DNA of 64,000 nucleotides from UBA1258 sp963643225 (GCA_963643225.1 CAVIIX010000001.1:1-64000); one strand, 5' to 3'. Shown: positions 34,055 through 43,410, counted from the stretch's first letter. The notes: generated by a model not told the origin, from the sequence alone. Numbers and translations: made by a program.

Positions 34055-34948
34055 CTAATATTGTACGTTTTTCTTGCTGATCATTAAATTAATGACAGTA
34101 ATTGTAAAAACGATTGCAAATAAAATTAAGCTTGCCGCAGAAGCATAGGAAGGATAGCCTCCGGAATTTCCGTAGAGCATATCGTAGACGTAACCTACAA
34201 TTGTATTCATGCCGGCAGCGTTTAAGTTGGTTCCGAAGATTGCCACTTCATCTGAATATGCTTTAAAGGCGCCTATGAAACCTGTGATTACAAGATAGAA
34301 GATCATAGGGCTTATCATAGGAAGCGTAATCTTATAAAAAATTCTGAATTTATTTGTGCCGTCTACCTTGGCAGCCTTGTAATAATCCTGCTTAACGGAG
34401 GCAAGAGCACTTGTTAAAATCAAAATTTTAAAGGGCATTACAACCCATATTGTGTAAAAACACATTACAAACATTTTGGCCCAGTAAGGTCCGTCAATAA
34501 AGTCGACAGATTCACCTCCGAAGGCATTTATAAGTAAATTGATTAAGCCGTCTGAATAAGCAGTTTTCTTGAATAAAATCATGAAAACAAGGCCTACAGC
34601 CAGGGTATTTGTTACATAGGGTAAAAAATAAATGGTCTGAAATAATTCCTTTAAAGGCTTAATTGAATTTAAGCCAAGGGAAATCAGTAAGGCGATACCT
34701 GTTGATAAGGGTACCGTAATTATTACGATTATGAAGGTGTTCTTTATGGCCTGTAAAAAATAGGGGTCGTGAAGTACATACTTAAAATTATATATACCGT
34801 AGCCCTTAAAGGACTGGGAGGCAAAATTGTAGCCTTCCTCCAAAGAATAAATGCACACGTCTATTAAGGGATATATCATAAAGAAGCCTAAAAACAATAT
34901 GACAGGCAGTAAATAAAGCCAGCCCTTAAGCTTTTGTAATTTTTCCAT
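34055..34948 (-). CDS. ABC transporter permease (MalF/UgpA-like)
   Basis: A 297-residue permease with six helices, the partner of the following MalG-like protein. The EAA loop reads ALASVKQDYYKAAKVDGTNK (about residues 181-200). It follows the ATPase gene by 12 bases. The sequence fits the carbohydrate uptake transporter-1 family, which imports oligosaccharides or glycerol phosphate. Confidence 0.92.
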   Translation of the reverse strand: MEKLQKLKGWLYLLPVILFLGFFMIYPLIDVCIYSLEEGYNFASQSFKGYGIYNFKYVLHDPYFLQAIKNTFIIVIITVPLSTGIALLISLGLNSIKPLKELFQTIYFLPYVTNTLAVGLVFMILFKKTAYSDGLINLLINAFGGESVDFIDGPYWAKMFVMCFYTIWVVMPFKILILTSALASVKQDYYKAAKVDGTNKFRIFYKITLPMISPMIFYLVITGFIGAFKAYSDEVAIFGTNLNAAGMNTIVGYVYDMLYGNSGGYPSYASAASLILFAIVFTITVINLMISKKNVQY

Positions 34949-34960
34949 TTGCTTTCTCCG

Positions 34961-36058
34961 TTAATTAAAATAGATTCTTTCTTCGGTTTCTTTATCAAAA
35001 ATATGAACTTTTTTGGGTTTAAGGGAAAACCGTATTTTTGAAAGTGAAGCATCTGGTGCGTTCTCTGAAGCTATAATTGCACGGATTTGAGCATTTGTCA
35101 TGGCTTTATTAGTGGCTACAACGCTTGTGTCTCTTCCCATTACTTCAACAGCCACAAGGTCACACTCAAATGCACCGTTTTCATCGATTACAAAGCCCTC
35201 GGGACGTATGCCCACATAAACCTCCTTGTCAGGAGCACCAAGAACCTCCATAACTGAAACTCCGTTAATATAAAGCTTTTCAGATTTAATTTCACCCTCA
35301 AAGGTGTTGATGGCAGGAGTACCTAAAAATTTGGCCACAAAGAAATTTACAGGGTCGTCGTAAACCCTCTGAGGCTTATCCATTTGCTGTAAGGCACCGT
35401 CCTTCATTACCACAATCATATCGGAAATGCTCATGGCTTCCTCCTGGTCGTGAGTGACAAAAATGGTGGTAACGCCGGTTTTACGCTGTATTCTTTTTAT
35501 TTCCTCTCTTGTCTGAAGCCTTAATCTTGCATCAAGATTTGATAAGGGTTCATCCAGCAAAAGAACGCGTGGTGTTTTAACCAAAGCTCTTGCAATGGCA
35601 ACACGCTGCTGCTGACCACCCGATAATTCAGAAGGCTTTCTTTCAAGATATTCTTCAATTTGTACAAGTCTTGCGGCATCCGTTGCTCTTTTCAGCATTT
35701 CTTCTTTTGATAATTTTTTATCTCCCTTTAAATTCTGAAGGGGGAATAAAATGTTATCAAGCACCGTTAAATGAGGGTAAAGGGCATAATTTTGGAATAC
35801 AAGACCAACCCCTCTGTTTTCGGGGGGAAGATTGGTAACATCATCCTCTCCAAAGAAAATCTGTCCGCTTGTGGGCTTTTCCAAACCGCTTATCATGTTA
35901 AGAGTGGTGCTTTTGCCACAGCCTGAAGGCCCCAAAAGCCCGATTAATTTACCGTCCGGAATTTCAAAATCGAAATTGTTGACGGCTATAACGTCTTCCT
36001 TGATTTTTTTGTTGCGGTTAGGGAATTTTTTGGTTAAATTTTTTAATACTACTTTCAT
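34961..36058 (-). CDS. ABC transporter ATP-binding protein (UgpC/MsmK-like)
   Basis: A 365-residue ATPase of the CUT1 type. It has Walker A GLLGPSGCGKSTTLNM (about residue 41), the ABC signature ELSGGQQQRVAIARAL, Walker B RVLLLDEPLSNLDARL and the switch His in TTIFVTHDQEEAM. The C-terminal 110 residues form the TOBE-like regulatory domain (EVYVGIRPEGFVIDENGAFE). It is first in the four-gene operon; most related operons put the binding protein first, so the order is reversed here. AGAGGAC precedes the ATG. Confidence 0.93.
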   Translation of the reverse strand: MKVVLKNLTKKFPNRNKKIKEDVIAVNNFDFEIPDGKLIGLLGPSGCGKSTTLNMISGLEKPTSGQIFFGEDDVTNLPPENRGVGLVFQNYALYPHLTVLDNILFPLQNLKGDKKLSKEEMLKRATDAARLVQIEEYLERKPSELSGGQQQRVAIARALVKTPRVLLLDEPLSNLDARLRLQTREEIKRIQRKTGVTTIFVTHDQEEAMSISDMIVVMKDGALQQMDKPQRVYDDPVNFFVAKFLGTPAINTFEGEIKSEKLYINGVSVMEVLGAPDKEVYVGIRPEGFVIDENGAFECDLVAVEVMGRDTSVVATNKAMTNAQIRAIIASENAPDASLSKIRFSLKPKKVHIFDKETEERIYFN

Positions 36059-36079
36059 AGTGTCCTCTTTTTAATAGTA

Positions 36080-36150
36080 AATGATATTCGAAATACGCTT
36101 AACTGCCTGCTTATATAAAAGCGGCACTGCGTTTTCCGGGCTTTTATAAA
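36080..36150 (-). repeat. Dispersed repeat family I, short form
   Basis: On the minus strand it has the closing stem TATAAAAGC/GCTTTTATA, but the inner hairpins are reduced to a short CAGTGCC remnant, followed by the tail ending ATATCATT. It fills most of the gap between the ABC operon and the divergent AAA gene. The remaining part of this gap holds AT-rich promoter-like sequence. Confidence 0.65.
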
Positions 36151-36263
36151 TTTTGAAGCTGTTTTATACTTCTTTTCTTCACATATCCGTCCTTTTAGAT
36201 TATATTAGAATAAGAAGAAAAATTAAAGTATATGCATAATAAAAATAATTGCAGGAGATAAAA

Positions 36264-38300
36264 ATGTACGATCCCGTTGATGCAGCATTAAATTCATTAT
36301 TAGGCCCAAGAAACAATTATACCGAAGAAGAAATAAACAGGGCTCAGGCCAGAAAGAAGCGTTACGGCGGAACGCTAATGGAAAATTTAGAGGTGGTAAC
36401 CGGCAGAGGCTTGGCACCTGCATTTAATATGGATTCAATTGATCTAAATTCAGAAATAGATTCCTTTTCAAAAGAATTAAAAGGGTATACGGAGGAAAAC
36501 AAAAAAACCGTGGAAACCACCACCCATGAAACCGTTAAAGAGGATGAAGCCGTTAATGCCTTTAAGGATTTACAAAAAGTCATAACCGGTACGGTTTATG
36601 GACAGGAGGAATTTATTAAAAGATTAATCATTGCTTTTAAACGTCCCTTTGTGCTTGCACCGGAAGGAAGCAAATGCAAAAACGCAATTTACATTACAGG
36701 GAAGGAGGATACCGGCAGGCATTTAGCCTTAAATACAATTGTCAGGGAATTAAGTAACAGGCGTATTTTAAAAACAGACAAAGTGAGATATATGGATTTG
36801 TCCCTATATCAGAGCGCTACCGAGGAAAAGATATTTTTACAGGATTTATATTCAGCACTTAATTCAAAAAGTGAAGTAATAGTATTTGAAAATTTTGAAG
36901 ACTGTCATACCTCCTTTTTATCAAGAATATCAGACCTTGTAATTAAAGGCTTTTGTGCATTAAGTGAAAGATATGTAAGCCAGAACGGACAGCTTGTAAA
37001 TGTACCGAATTCTTTAGCCTCAGAAACTGTAGGCGCATTGTATGCAAAGGACAAATATTTTATTTTCATAAGTACTAAATCCTTAGAAAAACTGGCAGAT
37101 AAATTCGGTGCACCCTTTATAAATGCTTTAGGAGATGTATGTGAGACAGCTGACCTGTCAGATGAAGCTTTACAGAAAATTTCGAATAAAGAAATGGAAG
37201 AATTAAAGGAGGTTTCTTTATCTAAATTTAAATTTAAGATCGAAGCTGCTCCTGAAATCATAAATTACAGTGTGACCCTTGCAGGTAAAAATCAGGGCTT
37301 AACTAAAATACTTAAATTTTATTCAGACATGCTTAAGGCTCTCGCCCAGTTACGGCTTGAAAGTGATGCGCTAGGTGAAACAAATGTACATTTAAGCATT
37401 AAAGAAAATGTTTTGATTGCTGCCATTGATTCAGAGGAAAAGGAATTGTTCAAGGCACTTCCAGGCACCTATACAGGGGATATCGAAAATGTTAAATCAG
37501 AACTTAACAACATTGTAGGGCTTAGAGAAATCAAGGAATACGTATTAAGCCTTGAAGAATATTACGGGGTACAGAAAAAGAGAAGAGAAGCAGGTCTTAA
37601 AGCCTCGGAAGTATCTAAGCATATGATATTTACGGGAAATCCCGGCACCGGAAAGACTACAATAGCACGTGTTATTTCAAGATATTTAAAAGCCATCGGC
37701 GTACTTACCGGCGGTCAGCTTGTGGAAGTATCAAGAGCAGATTTGGTAGGTAAATATGTAGGCCATACGGCGCCCTTAACCAATCAGGTGCTTCAGTCTG
37801 CAATCGGCGGCGTACTGTTTATTGACGAAGCCTATTCTTTATACAGAGGTAAGGATGATATCTTTGGCTTAGAGGCAATTGATACTTTAGTAAAGGGTAT
37901 AGAAGATAACAGAGATAATCTGATTGTAATTTTAGCAGGCTATTCAAATGAGATGGCTGAATTTTTGACGGCTAATTCGGGGCTTAAATCAAGATTTCCA
38001 AATGTAATTAATTTTCCGGACTACACCGGAGAAGAGCTTTTGGCAATTTCTGAAATTACTGCAAAGTCCAAAGGCTATGTAATAGATGAAGGCGCAAAAA
38101 CCTCACTTCTTGCTTATTACAATGCGGTTCAGGCAGTGAGAGCGAAGGACGCAGGTAACGGACGTTTGGTGCGAAATAAAATCGAAGATGCGATTTTAAA
38201 GCAGTCAAGAAGACTTGTAAAGCAAACGGATGCTGATTTAAGCATACTTGTAAGTGAAGATTTTGATTTAAGCGATATTAATCAGGAGACCTCCCTTTAA
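36264..38300 (+). CDS. AAA+ ATPase: degenerate Clp-like module fused to a CbbX/SpoVK-type module
   Basis: About 678 residues. The C-terminal half is a CbbX/SpoVK-type AAA+ domain: Walker A FTGNPGTGKTTIARV (about residue 458), the pore-loop/box VSRADLVGKYVGHTAPLT, Walker B GGVLFIDEAYSLYRG and the arginine-finger region GLKSRFPNVINFPDY. The N-terminal half (residues about 95-330) resembles a second AAA+ module of the ClpB type (VYGQEEFIKRLIIAFKRP), but its Walker A is broken (ITGKEDTGRHLAL) and Walker B reads VIVFENFEDCH, so it should not hydrolyse ATP. The ATG at 36264 follows GCAGGAG. The target is unknown. Confidence 0.8.
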   Translation: MYDPVDAALNSLLGPRNNYTEEEINRAQARKKRYGGTLMENLEVVTGRGLAPAFNMDSIDLNSEIDSFSKELKGYTEENKKTVETTTHETVKEDEAVNAFKDLQKVITGTVYGQEEFIKRLIIAFKRPFVLAPEGSKCKNAIYITGKEDTGRHLALNTIVRELSNRRILKTDKVRYMDLSLYQSATEEKIFLQDLYSALNSKSEVIVFENFEDCHTSFLSRISDLVIKGFCALSERYVSQNGQLVNVPNSLASETVGALYAKDKYFIFISTKSLEKLADKFGAPFINALGDVCETADLSDEALQKISNKEMEELKEVSLSKFKFKIEAAPEIINYSVTLAGKNQGLTKILKFYSDMLKALAQLRLESDALGETNVHLSIKENVLIAAIDSEEKELFKALPGTYTGDIENVKSELNNIVGLREIKEYVLSLEEYYGVQKKRREAGLKASEVSKHMIFTGNPGTGKTTIARVISRYLKAIGVLTGGQLVEVSRADLVGKYVGHTAPLTNQVLQSAIGGVLFIDEAYSLYRGKDDIFGLEAIDTLVKGIEDNRDNLIVILAGYSNEMAEFLTANSGLKSRFPNVINFPDYTGEELLAISEITAKSKGYVIDEGAKTSLLAYYNAVQAVRAKDAGNGRLVRNKIEDAILKQSRRLVKQTDADLSILVSEDFDLSDINQETSL

Positions 38301-38307
38301 TATTATT

Positions 38308-39957
38308 TTACTGCTCTGCTATTTGAAGGGCCGCATCAATGTGTTCGCAGAAGTTTTCTTCACCGATTAAAGCATAGAGGCCGCATTTTTTAAGTGCATT
38401 CATGGGCTGTTCGTTTACGTGAGATAAAATAAGGCGCACATTTTTCTTTTGACAGCTTTCTGCTAAAGCTCTTAAAGCGTTTGTGGCAGTTGAGTCGATT
38501 GCATTAACACTACGCATTCTCAATATCAAATTGGACATTTCTTCTTTAACGGTGATGCCTAAAATCTTGTCGGCAGCACCAAAGAACATGGGACCTGAGA
38601 TTTCATATACCATGGTATTTTTTGGTACAGCCCTTAATGAAATCGAATCAGGGTCCGTGTCATCATCTACAAGCTTCCAGCCCTTTACTAAGGTTTCCTC
38701 GCTCATACGCTTAATGAAAAGCACACAGGTAATAAGCATACCGATTTCGATTGCAACTACAAGGTCAAAGCAAACGGTAAGCACGAAGGTTGTCAATAGC
38801 ACGATAATGTCAGACTTTGGAGCCGATTTACAAAGGTTTACAAAAGACCTCCAGCCACACATATTATAGGCTACCATGAAAAGGATTGCCGCAATGGTGG
38901 GCATGGGAATCAAAGCAGCGTAGGGCATCAATACAAGGAGCACCAGTAAAAGCGTTACAGCGTGCACCATTGAAGCGATGGGGGTTCTGCCTCCGTTTTT
39001 AACATTAGCTGCCGTTCTTGCAATGGCACCTGTTGCAGGGATTCCGCAAAACAATGCGCTTGCGATGTTACCTGTGCCTAAAGCTACAAGCTCCATGTTT
39101 GAATTGTGTCTTGAATTTATCATTGAGTCTGATACAACGCAGGATAATAAGGATTCAATGGCTGCAAGAACTGCAATTGTAAAGGCATTGGGTAAAAGTT
39201 CCTTTATTGCTGCAAAAGAAAATGCAGGCATTGAAAATTTAGGTAATCCGCTTTTAATGGTATATAAATCACCGATTGTGTTTACATTTAAATTAAAGCC
39301 AATTACCATGAAGATTCCTGCAAGAACCGCAATTAATGAAGGGGGAATTTTTGAAAGAAATGCAGGCCTTTTAATCCTGGGCCAGAGGATAAGAATTATC
39401 AGGCTTACAATTCCCACTGAAAATGCCTGCCAGTTAACTGTATTTATAAATAAAATGTCGTACTTTAATTTATCAAGTGTTTCGATAAGAGTGTGATCGG
39501 CAGTTACAGTTAAGCCTAAAAAGTCTTTTAACTGACCGATAAAAAGGGTTACTGCAATGCCTGCCGTAAAGCCAGTTGTAATGGTATAAGGAATAAATTT
39601 AATTAAGGTTCCTAAATGGCACAGGCCCATGATAATAAGAATGATGCCTGCCATAATGGTGGCAATTATTAAGCCCTCCATACCCTCTTTTGCCACAATT
39701 CCTGCTACTATTGTTGCAAAGGCTGCGGTTGGACCTGATACCTGGACACGGCTTCCGCCTAAAAATGCAATTACAAAGCCTGCAACGATTGCGGTGTAAA
39801 TACCCTGTTCTGGAGCCACGCCTGAAGCAATGGCAAGTGCAACGGATAAGGGCAGAGCAATAATTGCAACGATGATACCTGCAATTAAGTCCTTGATAAA
39901 CTGTTCCTTTGAATAGGTTTTCATTACAGAAAACAGCTTCGGCTTTAAAGTACTCAT
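38308..39957 (-). CDS. SulP family anion transporter with STAS domain
   Basis: A 549-residue SLC26/SulP transporter. The membrane part (about residues 20-410) has the signature region VAIIALPLSVALAIASGVAP then EQGIYTAIVAGF. The C-terminal STAS domain shows RMRSVNAIDSTATNALRALA, with the conserved Ser of anti-sigma-antagonist-like folds. Substrates in the family include sulfate and bicarbonate; neither can be chosen here. AAGGAG lies 8 bases upstream of the start. It is monocistronic and converges on the AAA gene with only 7 bases between stops and no clear terminator. Confidence 0.92.
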   Translation of the reverse strand: MSTLKPKLFSVMKTYSKEQFIKDLIAGIIVAIIALPLSVALAIASGVAPEQGIYTAIVAGFVIAFLGGSRVQVSGPTAAFATIVAGIVAKEGMEGLIIATIMAGIILIIMGLCHLGTLIKFIPYTITTGFTAGIAVTLFIGQLKDFLGLTVTADHTLIETLDKLKYDILFINTVNWQAFSVGIVSLIILILWPRIKRPAFLSKIPPSLIAVLAGIFMVIGFNLNVNTIGDLYTIKSGLPKFSMPAFSFAAIKELLPNAFTIAVLAAIESLLSCVVSDSMINSRHNSNMELVALGTGNIASALFCGIPATGAIARTAANVKNGGRTPIASMVHAVTLLLVLLVLMPYAALIPMPTIAAILFMVAYNMCGWRSFVNLCKSAPKSDIIVLLTTFVLTVCFDLVVAIEIGMLITCVLFIKRMSEETLVKGWKLVDDDTDPDSISLRAVPKNTMVYEISGPMFFGAADKILGITVKEEMSNLILRMRSVNAIDSTATNALRALAESCQKKNVRLILSHVNEQPMNALKKCGLYALIGEENFCEHIDAALQIAEQ

Positions 39958-40072
39958 ATATAATCTCCTTTGTAAATAACGAAACTATTAGATTATAGGA
40001 CTCATAGTTAATACAAACAATTGTAAAAATACATAAAAATCCAGTCTTTAAGGCTGCCGGTTTAGTAAAAAA

Positions 40073-40171
40073 AGTTTCGCTTACGAAACTCTTAGGCACG
40101 AGTGCGCATCCTTGGCACGTAGTGCCTTTTTTAACACATAGTGAATTGCAACGCAATTTCCTATGTGTTAA
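40073..40171. repeat. Cluster of palindromes, including a nested hairpin of family II
   Basis: Three hairpins in a row: AGTTTCG/CGAAACT (40073-40090), GGCAC-GTA-GTGCC followed by six T (40114-40132, terminator-like) and TTAACACATAG/CTATGTGTTAA (40131-40171) around AATTGC-AAC-GCAATT. The second equals the third hairpin of repeat family I. The last shares its inner stem with 15285-15299. The remaining part of the gap 39958-40264 holds nothing else that I recognise. Confidence 0.65.
40114..40132 (+). terminator. Possible terminator upstream of the small membrane gene cluster
   Basis: GGCAC-GTA-GTGCC followed by six T. The stem is only 5 bp, and it equals a hairpin of repeat family I, so termination may be incidental. 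Confidence 0.35.
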
Positions 40172-40264
40172 AAAGCATGTCTTAATTAAATATTTGTGTA
40201 ATAAACCTTGCACTTTACCCTAGTTTTCGTTTATACTATTTCAGACTTTGAAAGGAAACGTTAT

Positions 40265-40687
40265 ATGACCGGTTTGACAAAGGGTAAAAGAGCAGCCTGT
40301 ATTTTGATGGCTTTTATAACCTTAATCGTGGGAATTTGTTTTTTATGCGAAAAAACAGATTCTGTTTGTATGTCAAGCCTTCCTGGCGGTTGGTCCTGTA
40401 ACGCAACCATTCAAAAGACTCTCGAAGTGGACCTCGCAGATATGGTAATTATCCGCGACAAAAACGTATTCTTAGGAAGCACTATTTCTGAAGCTAAACC
40501 CAAGCACATTCAAGTTAGAATTCTTGAAATCTTAAGAATACTTTCTTTTGCAGGCATGCTTACCATAATTTCGCTTTCACTTCTTAAGACCTTCGGCAGG
40601 GTCGTTTCCGATACTGTCGTTTCAGTCTTTCTTTCCATTATTCTTTTTATTCACAATAAGGATGGCTCTAAACTGATTCCTGCCTAA
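40265..40687 (+). CDS. Uncharacterised membrane protein (two helices)
   Basis: About 140 residues with a first helix near residues 12-30 (CILMAFITLIVGICFL), an outer segment with two Cys (CMSSLPGGWSC) and one or two further helices near the C-terminus (AGMLTIISLSLL and VVSVFLSIILFI). The ATG at 40265 with GAAAGGA is preferred to the ATG at 40208, which lacks a ribosome site. Two even smaller membrane-protein genes follow in the same direction before pyk. I do not recognise the family. Confidence 0.55.
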   Translation: MTGLTKGKRAACILMAFITLIVGICFLCEKTDSVCMSSLPGGWSCNATIQKTLEVDLADMVIIRDKNVFLGSTISEAKPKHIQVRILEILRILSFAGMLTIISLSLLKTFGRVVSDTVVSVFLSIILFIHNKDGSKLIPA

Positions 40688-40753
40688 AATTTCATGTTGG
40701 AAACTCAAGGCTTCCCCTTGGGCTTATTTGCGTTGCTTTAAGGAGAAAATTTT

Positions 40754-40834
40754 ATGGCACAGACAATTTTGGTAATCATGATGGTGGCTGTAGCTGCTGC
40801 TGCAGGCATCTGGGTATGGTTGCGCGAAAGATAA
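40754..40834 (+). CDS. 26-residue single-helix membrane peptide
   Basis: MAQTILVIMMVAVAAAAGIW ends in VWLRER: a single hydrophobic helix with a basic cap. AAGGAG stands 9 bases before the ATG, and the gene is followed 29 bases later by another small membrane gene with its own ribosome site. The clean ribosome site and helix argue for a real product. Its length is like that of accessory subunits of membrane complexes, but the partner is unknown. Confidence 0.55.
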   Translation: MAQTILVIMMVAVAAAAGIWVWLRER

Positions 40835-40863
40835 AAATAATATAGAATCAGGAGACATTTAAA

Positions 40864-41007
40864 ATGAGTAATATAGGATTATGGCCCATTATTATTATTG
40901 GCGGACTTGCAGGTATACTTTCTTCAATTTATATAGTAGTATCTTTATTCGGTACTATTATTTACAAGATTTACAGAAAGGTTAAATACCACGAAGCCAT
41001 CATGTAA
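40864..41007 (+). CDS. 47-residue membrane protein
   Basis: A single long hydrophobic stretch (GLWPIIIIGGLAGILSSIYI then VVSLFGTIIYKIY) with a basic end, RKVKYHEAIM. AGGAGA is 8 bases upstream of the ATG. It stands between the 26-residue peptide gene and a perfect 18-base palindrome before pyk. The family is not recognised. Confidence 0.6.
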   Translation: MSNIGLWPIIIIGGLAGILSSIYIVVSLFGTIIYKIYRKVKYHEAIM

Positions 41008-41017
41008 TGGAGGATAA

Positions 41018-41035
41018 GGGGCGGTTAACCGCCCC
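41018..41035. promoter_or_regulatory. Perfect 18-base palindrome upstream of pyk
   Basis: GGGGCGGTTAACCGCCCC is fully self-complementary, with no T-run after it, and lies 23 bases before the pyk ATG. It could form a stable hairpin in the leader or act as a protein-binding site or weak terminator for the small genes. Confidence 0.55.
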
Positions 41036-41058
41036 ATAAATCCGTAAGGAGCATATAG

Positions 41059-42471
41059 ATGAGAAAAACTAAAATTATTTGCACAATCGGACCTGCCAGC
41101 GAAGATGAAAAGATTTTAACTGAGCTTTTTCATGCAGGCATGAATGTGGCACGACTCAATTTTTCCCATGGTTCTTATGAAGAACACGGCAAAAGAATTG
41201 AGCTGATCAAAAGATTGCGGGAAAAGGAAAAGCTTCCTATAGCAATCATGCTTGATACAAAGGGACCTGAATACAGAGTCAAGACCTTTGAAAACGGCAA
41301 AATCACTTTAAAGGACGGTTCGGAATTTACCTTTACAACCGAGGATGTTGTGGGTAATGAAAAGAAGGTTTCCGTTTCCTATAAAAATCTTCACAAGGAT
41401 TTAAGCAAAGGGGATAAGGTGCTTGTTAACAACGGCCTTGTGATTTTTGAGGTTGTTGAAATTAAAGAAAAGGACATTAAGTGTAAGGTTATTACAGGCG
41501 GAGAGCTTTCCGACAGAAAGAGCATGAGCTTTCCTGGAAAAGTTTTAAAGCAGGACTTTTTGTCAAAGACTGACAGAGAAGATATTTTATTTGGCATTAA
41601 AAATGGGGTTGACTTTATCGCAGCTTCTTTTGTATCCACAAAAGAAAATGTACTGGATATAAGAAAGCTGCTTGATGAAAACGGTGGCGAAGACATCGAA
41701 ATTATAGCAAAAATCGAAAACAGAGCCGGCGTTGACAATATAGATGAAATTTGTGAGGTTGCAGACGGCATAATGGTAGCAAGAGGAGACCTGGGTGTCG
41801 AAATTCCTTTTGTTGAAGTACCTTCCGTACAGAAATATTTAATTCAGAAGTGTCGCTTACTTGGAAAACGTGTAATTACAGCGACGGAAATGCTTGAATC
41901 CATGACTCACAATCCTCGCCCCACACGTGCTGAAATCTCAGACGTTGCTAATGCGGTTTATGATGGCTCAAGCGCCATTATGCTATCGGGGGAAACAGCT
42001 GCAGGTAAATATCCCGTGGAAGCCGTTAAGAACATGGCTGAAATAGCGGAATATACGGAAAGAGACATTGATTATATTAACCGCTTTAAAACCAAGGAAT
42101 ATTTAATCAAGAGCACAACAGACGCAATTTCTCATGCCACATGCCAGATGGCAATTGATGTAAATGCAAAGTGCATCGTGGTTAATTCCCTTACCGGGGC
42201 AACGGTACGCATGGTATCCCGTTTCAGATGCCCCATCGATATTTTAGGCACCACCACCTCAGAGCGTGCCTGGAGACAGCTTAATTTAAGCTGGGGTGTA
42301 ACTCCATACTTAAGCAAGGCCTATGATTCGCTTGACGTTATTTTCTATCAGGCGTTAAATAATGCTAAAGAAGCGTTCAATTTAACCAAGGGTGATAACG
42401 TGGTATTGACAGGAGGCCAGATAAACGGCTCCGGCAATACCAATACCATTAAGGTAGAAACCATAAAATAA
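41059..42471 (+). CDS. pyk: Pyruvate kinase
   Basis: A 470-residue glycolytic enzyme that makes ATP and pyruvate from phosphoenolpyruvate and ADP. Motifs in order: TKIICTIGPAS, MNVARLNFSHGSYEEH, IMLDTKGPEYRVKTF, AKIENRAGVDNIDEI (catalytic Lys), GIMVARGDLGVEIPF and TATEMLESMTHNPRPTRAE. The C-terminal allosteric domain is complete (IVVNSLTGATVRMVSRFRCP) and there is no extra PEP-utiliser domain. GGAG is 9 bases upstream. The next gene starts 8 bases after its stop. Confidence 0.97.
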   Translation: MRKTKIICTIGPASEDEKILTELFHAGMNVARLNFSHGSYEEHGKRIELIKRLREKEKLPIAIMLDTKGPEYRVKTFENGKITLKDGSEFTFTTEDVVGNEKKVSVSYKNLHKDLSKGDKVLVNNGLVIFEVVEIKEKDIKCKVITGGELSDRKSMSFPGKVLKQDFLSKTDREDILFGIKNGVDFIAASFVSTKENVLDIRKLLDENGGEDIEIIAKIENRAGVDNIDEICEVADGIMVARGDLGVEIPFVEVPSVQKYLIQKCRLLGKRVITATEMLESMTHNPRPTRAEISDVANAVYDGSSAIMLSGETAAGKYPVEAVKNMAEIAEYTERDIDYINRFKTKEYLIKSTTDAISHATCQMAIDVNAKCIVVNSLTGATVRMVSRFRCPIDILGTTTSERAWRQLNLSWGVTPYLSKAYDSLDVIFYQALNNAKEAFNLTKGDNVVLTGGQINGSGNTNTIKVETIK

Positions 42472-42479
42472 GCGAGTCA

Positions 42480-43379
42480 ATGGAAAAAGTTACCTACTAT
42501 TCTTTAAATAAATATTTGCATGATACATTTAACTCTAAGGTATATAAGGTGTCCCTTAACGGTGGGTTTTCCTGTCCTAACCGTGACGGTACTCTTGATA
42601 CCCGCGGATGTATCTTCTGCTCGGCGGGAGGGTCTGGTGACTTTGCCGCCGAGCCGCATTTACCCATAAAGGAACAGTTAAAGCAGGGTAAGGCTTTAAT
42701 TAAAAATAAGCTTCCGAAAGCTGAACCGGTTAAATTTATTGCTTATTTTCAGGCCTTTACAAACACCTATGGTGACATTGATACCCTGAAAGAAAAATAC
42801 AGTGAGGCACTTTTAGATCCTGAAGTGTGTGCCATCTCTATTGCCACACGTCCGGATTGCTTAAGCGAAGAAGTACTTTTTCTTTTGCATAAGCTTAATG
42901 AAATAAAGCCTGTGTGGGTGGAGCTTGGGCTTCAGACCATTCATGAAGACAGTGCAAAATACATACGAAGAGGGTATGAATTACCTGTGTATGACAAGGC
43001 TGTTAGAGAACTTTTATCAAGAAAAATATATGTAATTACACATGTTATTTTGGGGCTTCCCTTTGAAACAAAAGAACAGATGCTTGAAACGGTTAAATAT
43101 GTTGGAGATTCTGAAGTAAGGGGCATAAAATTGCAGCTTCTGCATGTGCTTAAAAACACGGATTTAGAGAAGGAATATGAATCCGGGAAATTTAAGACAT
43201 TTAAGCCTTATGAATATATAGATATTTTAGTTGATGCGGTAAAGCTTCTGCCGCCTGATATGGTAATTCATCGCCTTACTGGAGACGGGGATAAGAAAAT
43301 TTTAGTGGCGCCTTTATGGAGTGGTGATAAAAAGAAGGTATTAAATGAAATTAACAAAAGGCTTGTGCCGATGAAATAA
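42480..43379 (+). CDS. TIGR01212-family radical SAM protein (YhcC-like)
   Basis: A 299-residue radical SAM enzyme. The Fe-S cysteines lie in FSCPNRDGTLDTRGCIFCSA (Cys-x11-Cys-x2-Cys, about residues 27-42), the arrangement of the YhcC/TIGR01212 group. Further family blocks are AYFQAFTNTYGD, VCAISIATRPDCL, WVELGLQTIHEDSAKYIRRG and VHRLTGDGD-like VIHRLTGDGDKKILVAP. The reaction is not established for this family. It probably shares the pyk transcript. Confidence 0.92.
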   Translation: MEKVTYYSLNKYLHDTFNSKVYKVSLNGGFSCPNRDGTLDTRGCIFCSAGGSGDFAAEPHLPIKEQLKQGKALIKNKLPKAEPVKFIAYFQAFTNTYGDIDTLKEKYSEALLDPEVCAISIATRPDCLSEEVLFLLHKLNEIKPVWVELGLQTIHEDSAKYIRRGYELPVYDKAVRELLSRKIYVITHVILGLPFETKEQMLETVKYVGDSEVRGIKLQLLHVLKNTDLEKEYESGKFKTFKPYEYIDILVDAVKLLPPDMVIHRLTGDGDKKILVAPLWSGDKKKVLNEINKRLVPMK

Positions 43380-43386
43380 ATAAAGA

Positions 43387-43410
43387 AGCAAATTTCAAAT
43401 ATCATTGACC
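43387..43410 (+). repeat. Dispersed repeat family I, decayed tail
   Basis: AGCAAATTTCAAATATCATT followed by GACC is a worn copy of the tail AGCGAATTGCGAATATCATT. It lies just before the tRNA promoter. Confidence 0.45.

Noticed and set aside
39599..40213. A 204-codon minus-strand frame overlapping the start of the SulP gene
   Set aside because: It is a shadow of the SulP gene in another frame, extended through palindromes, with odd Cys/Arg-rich composition.
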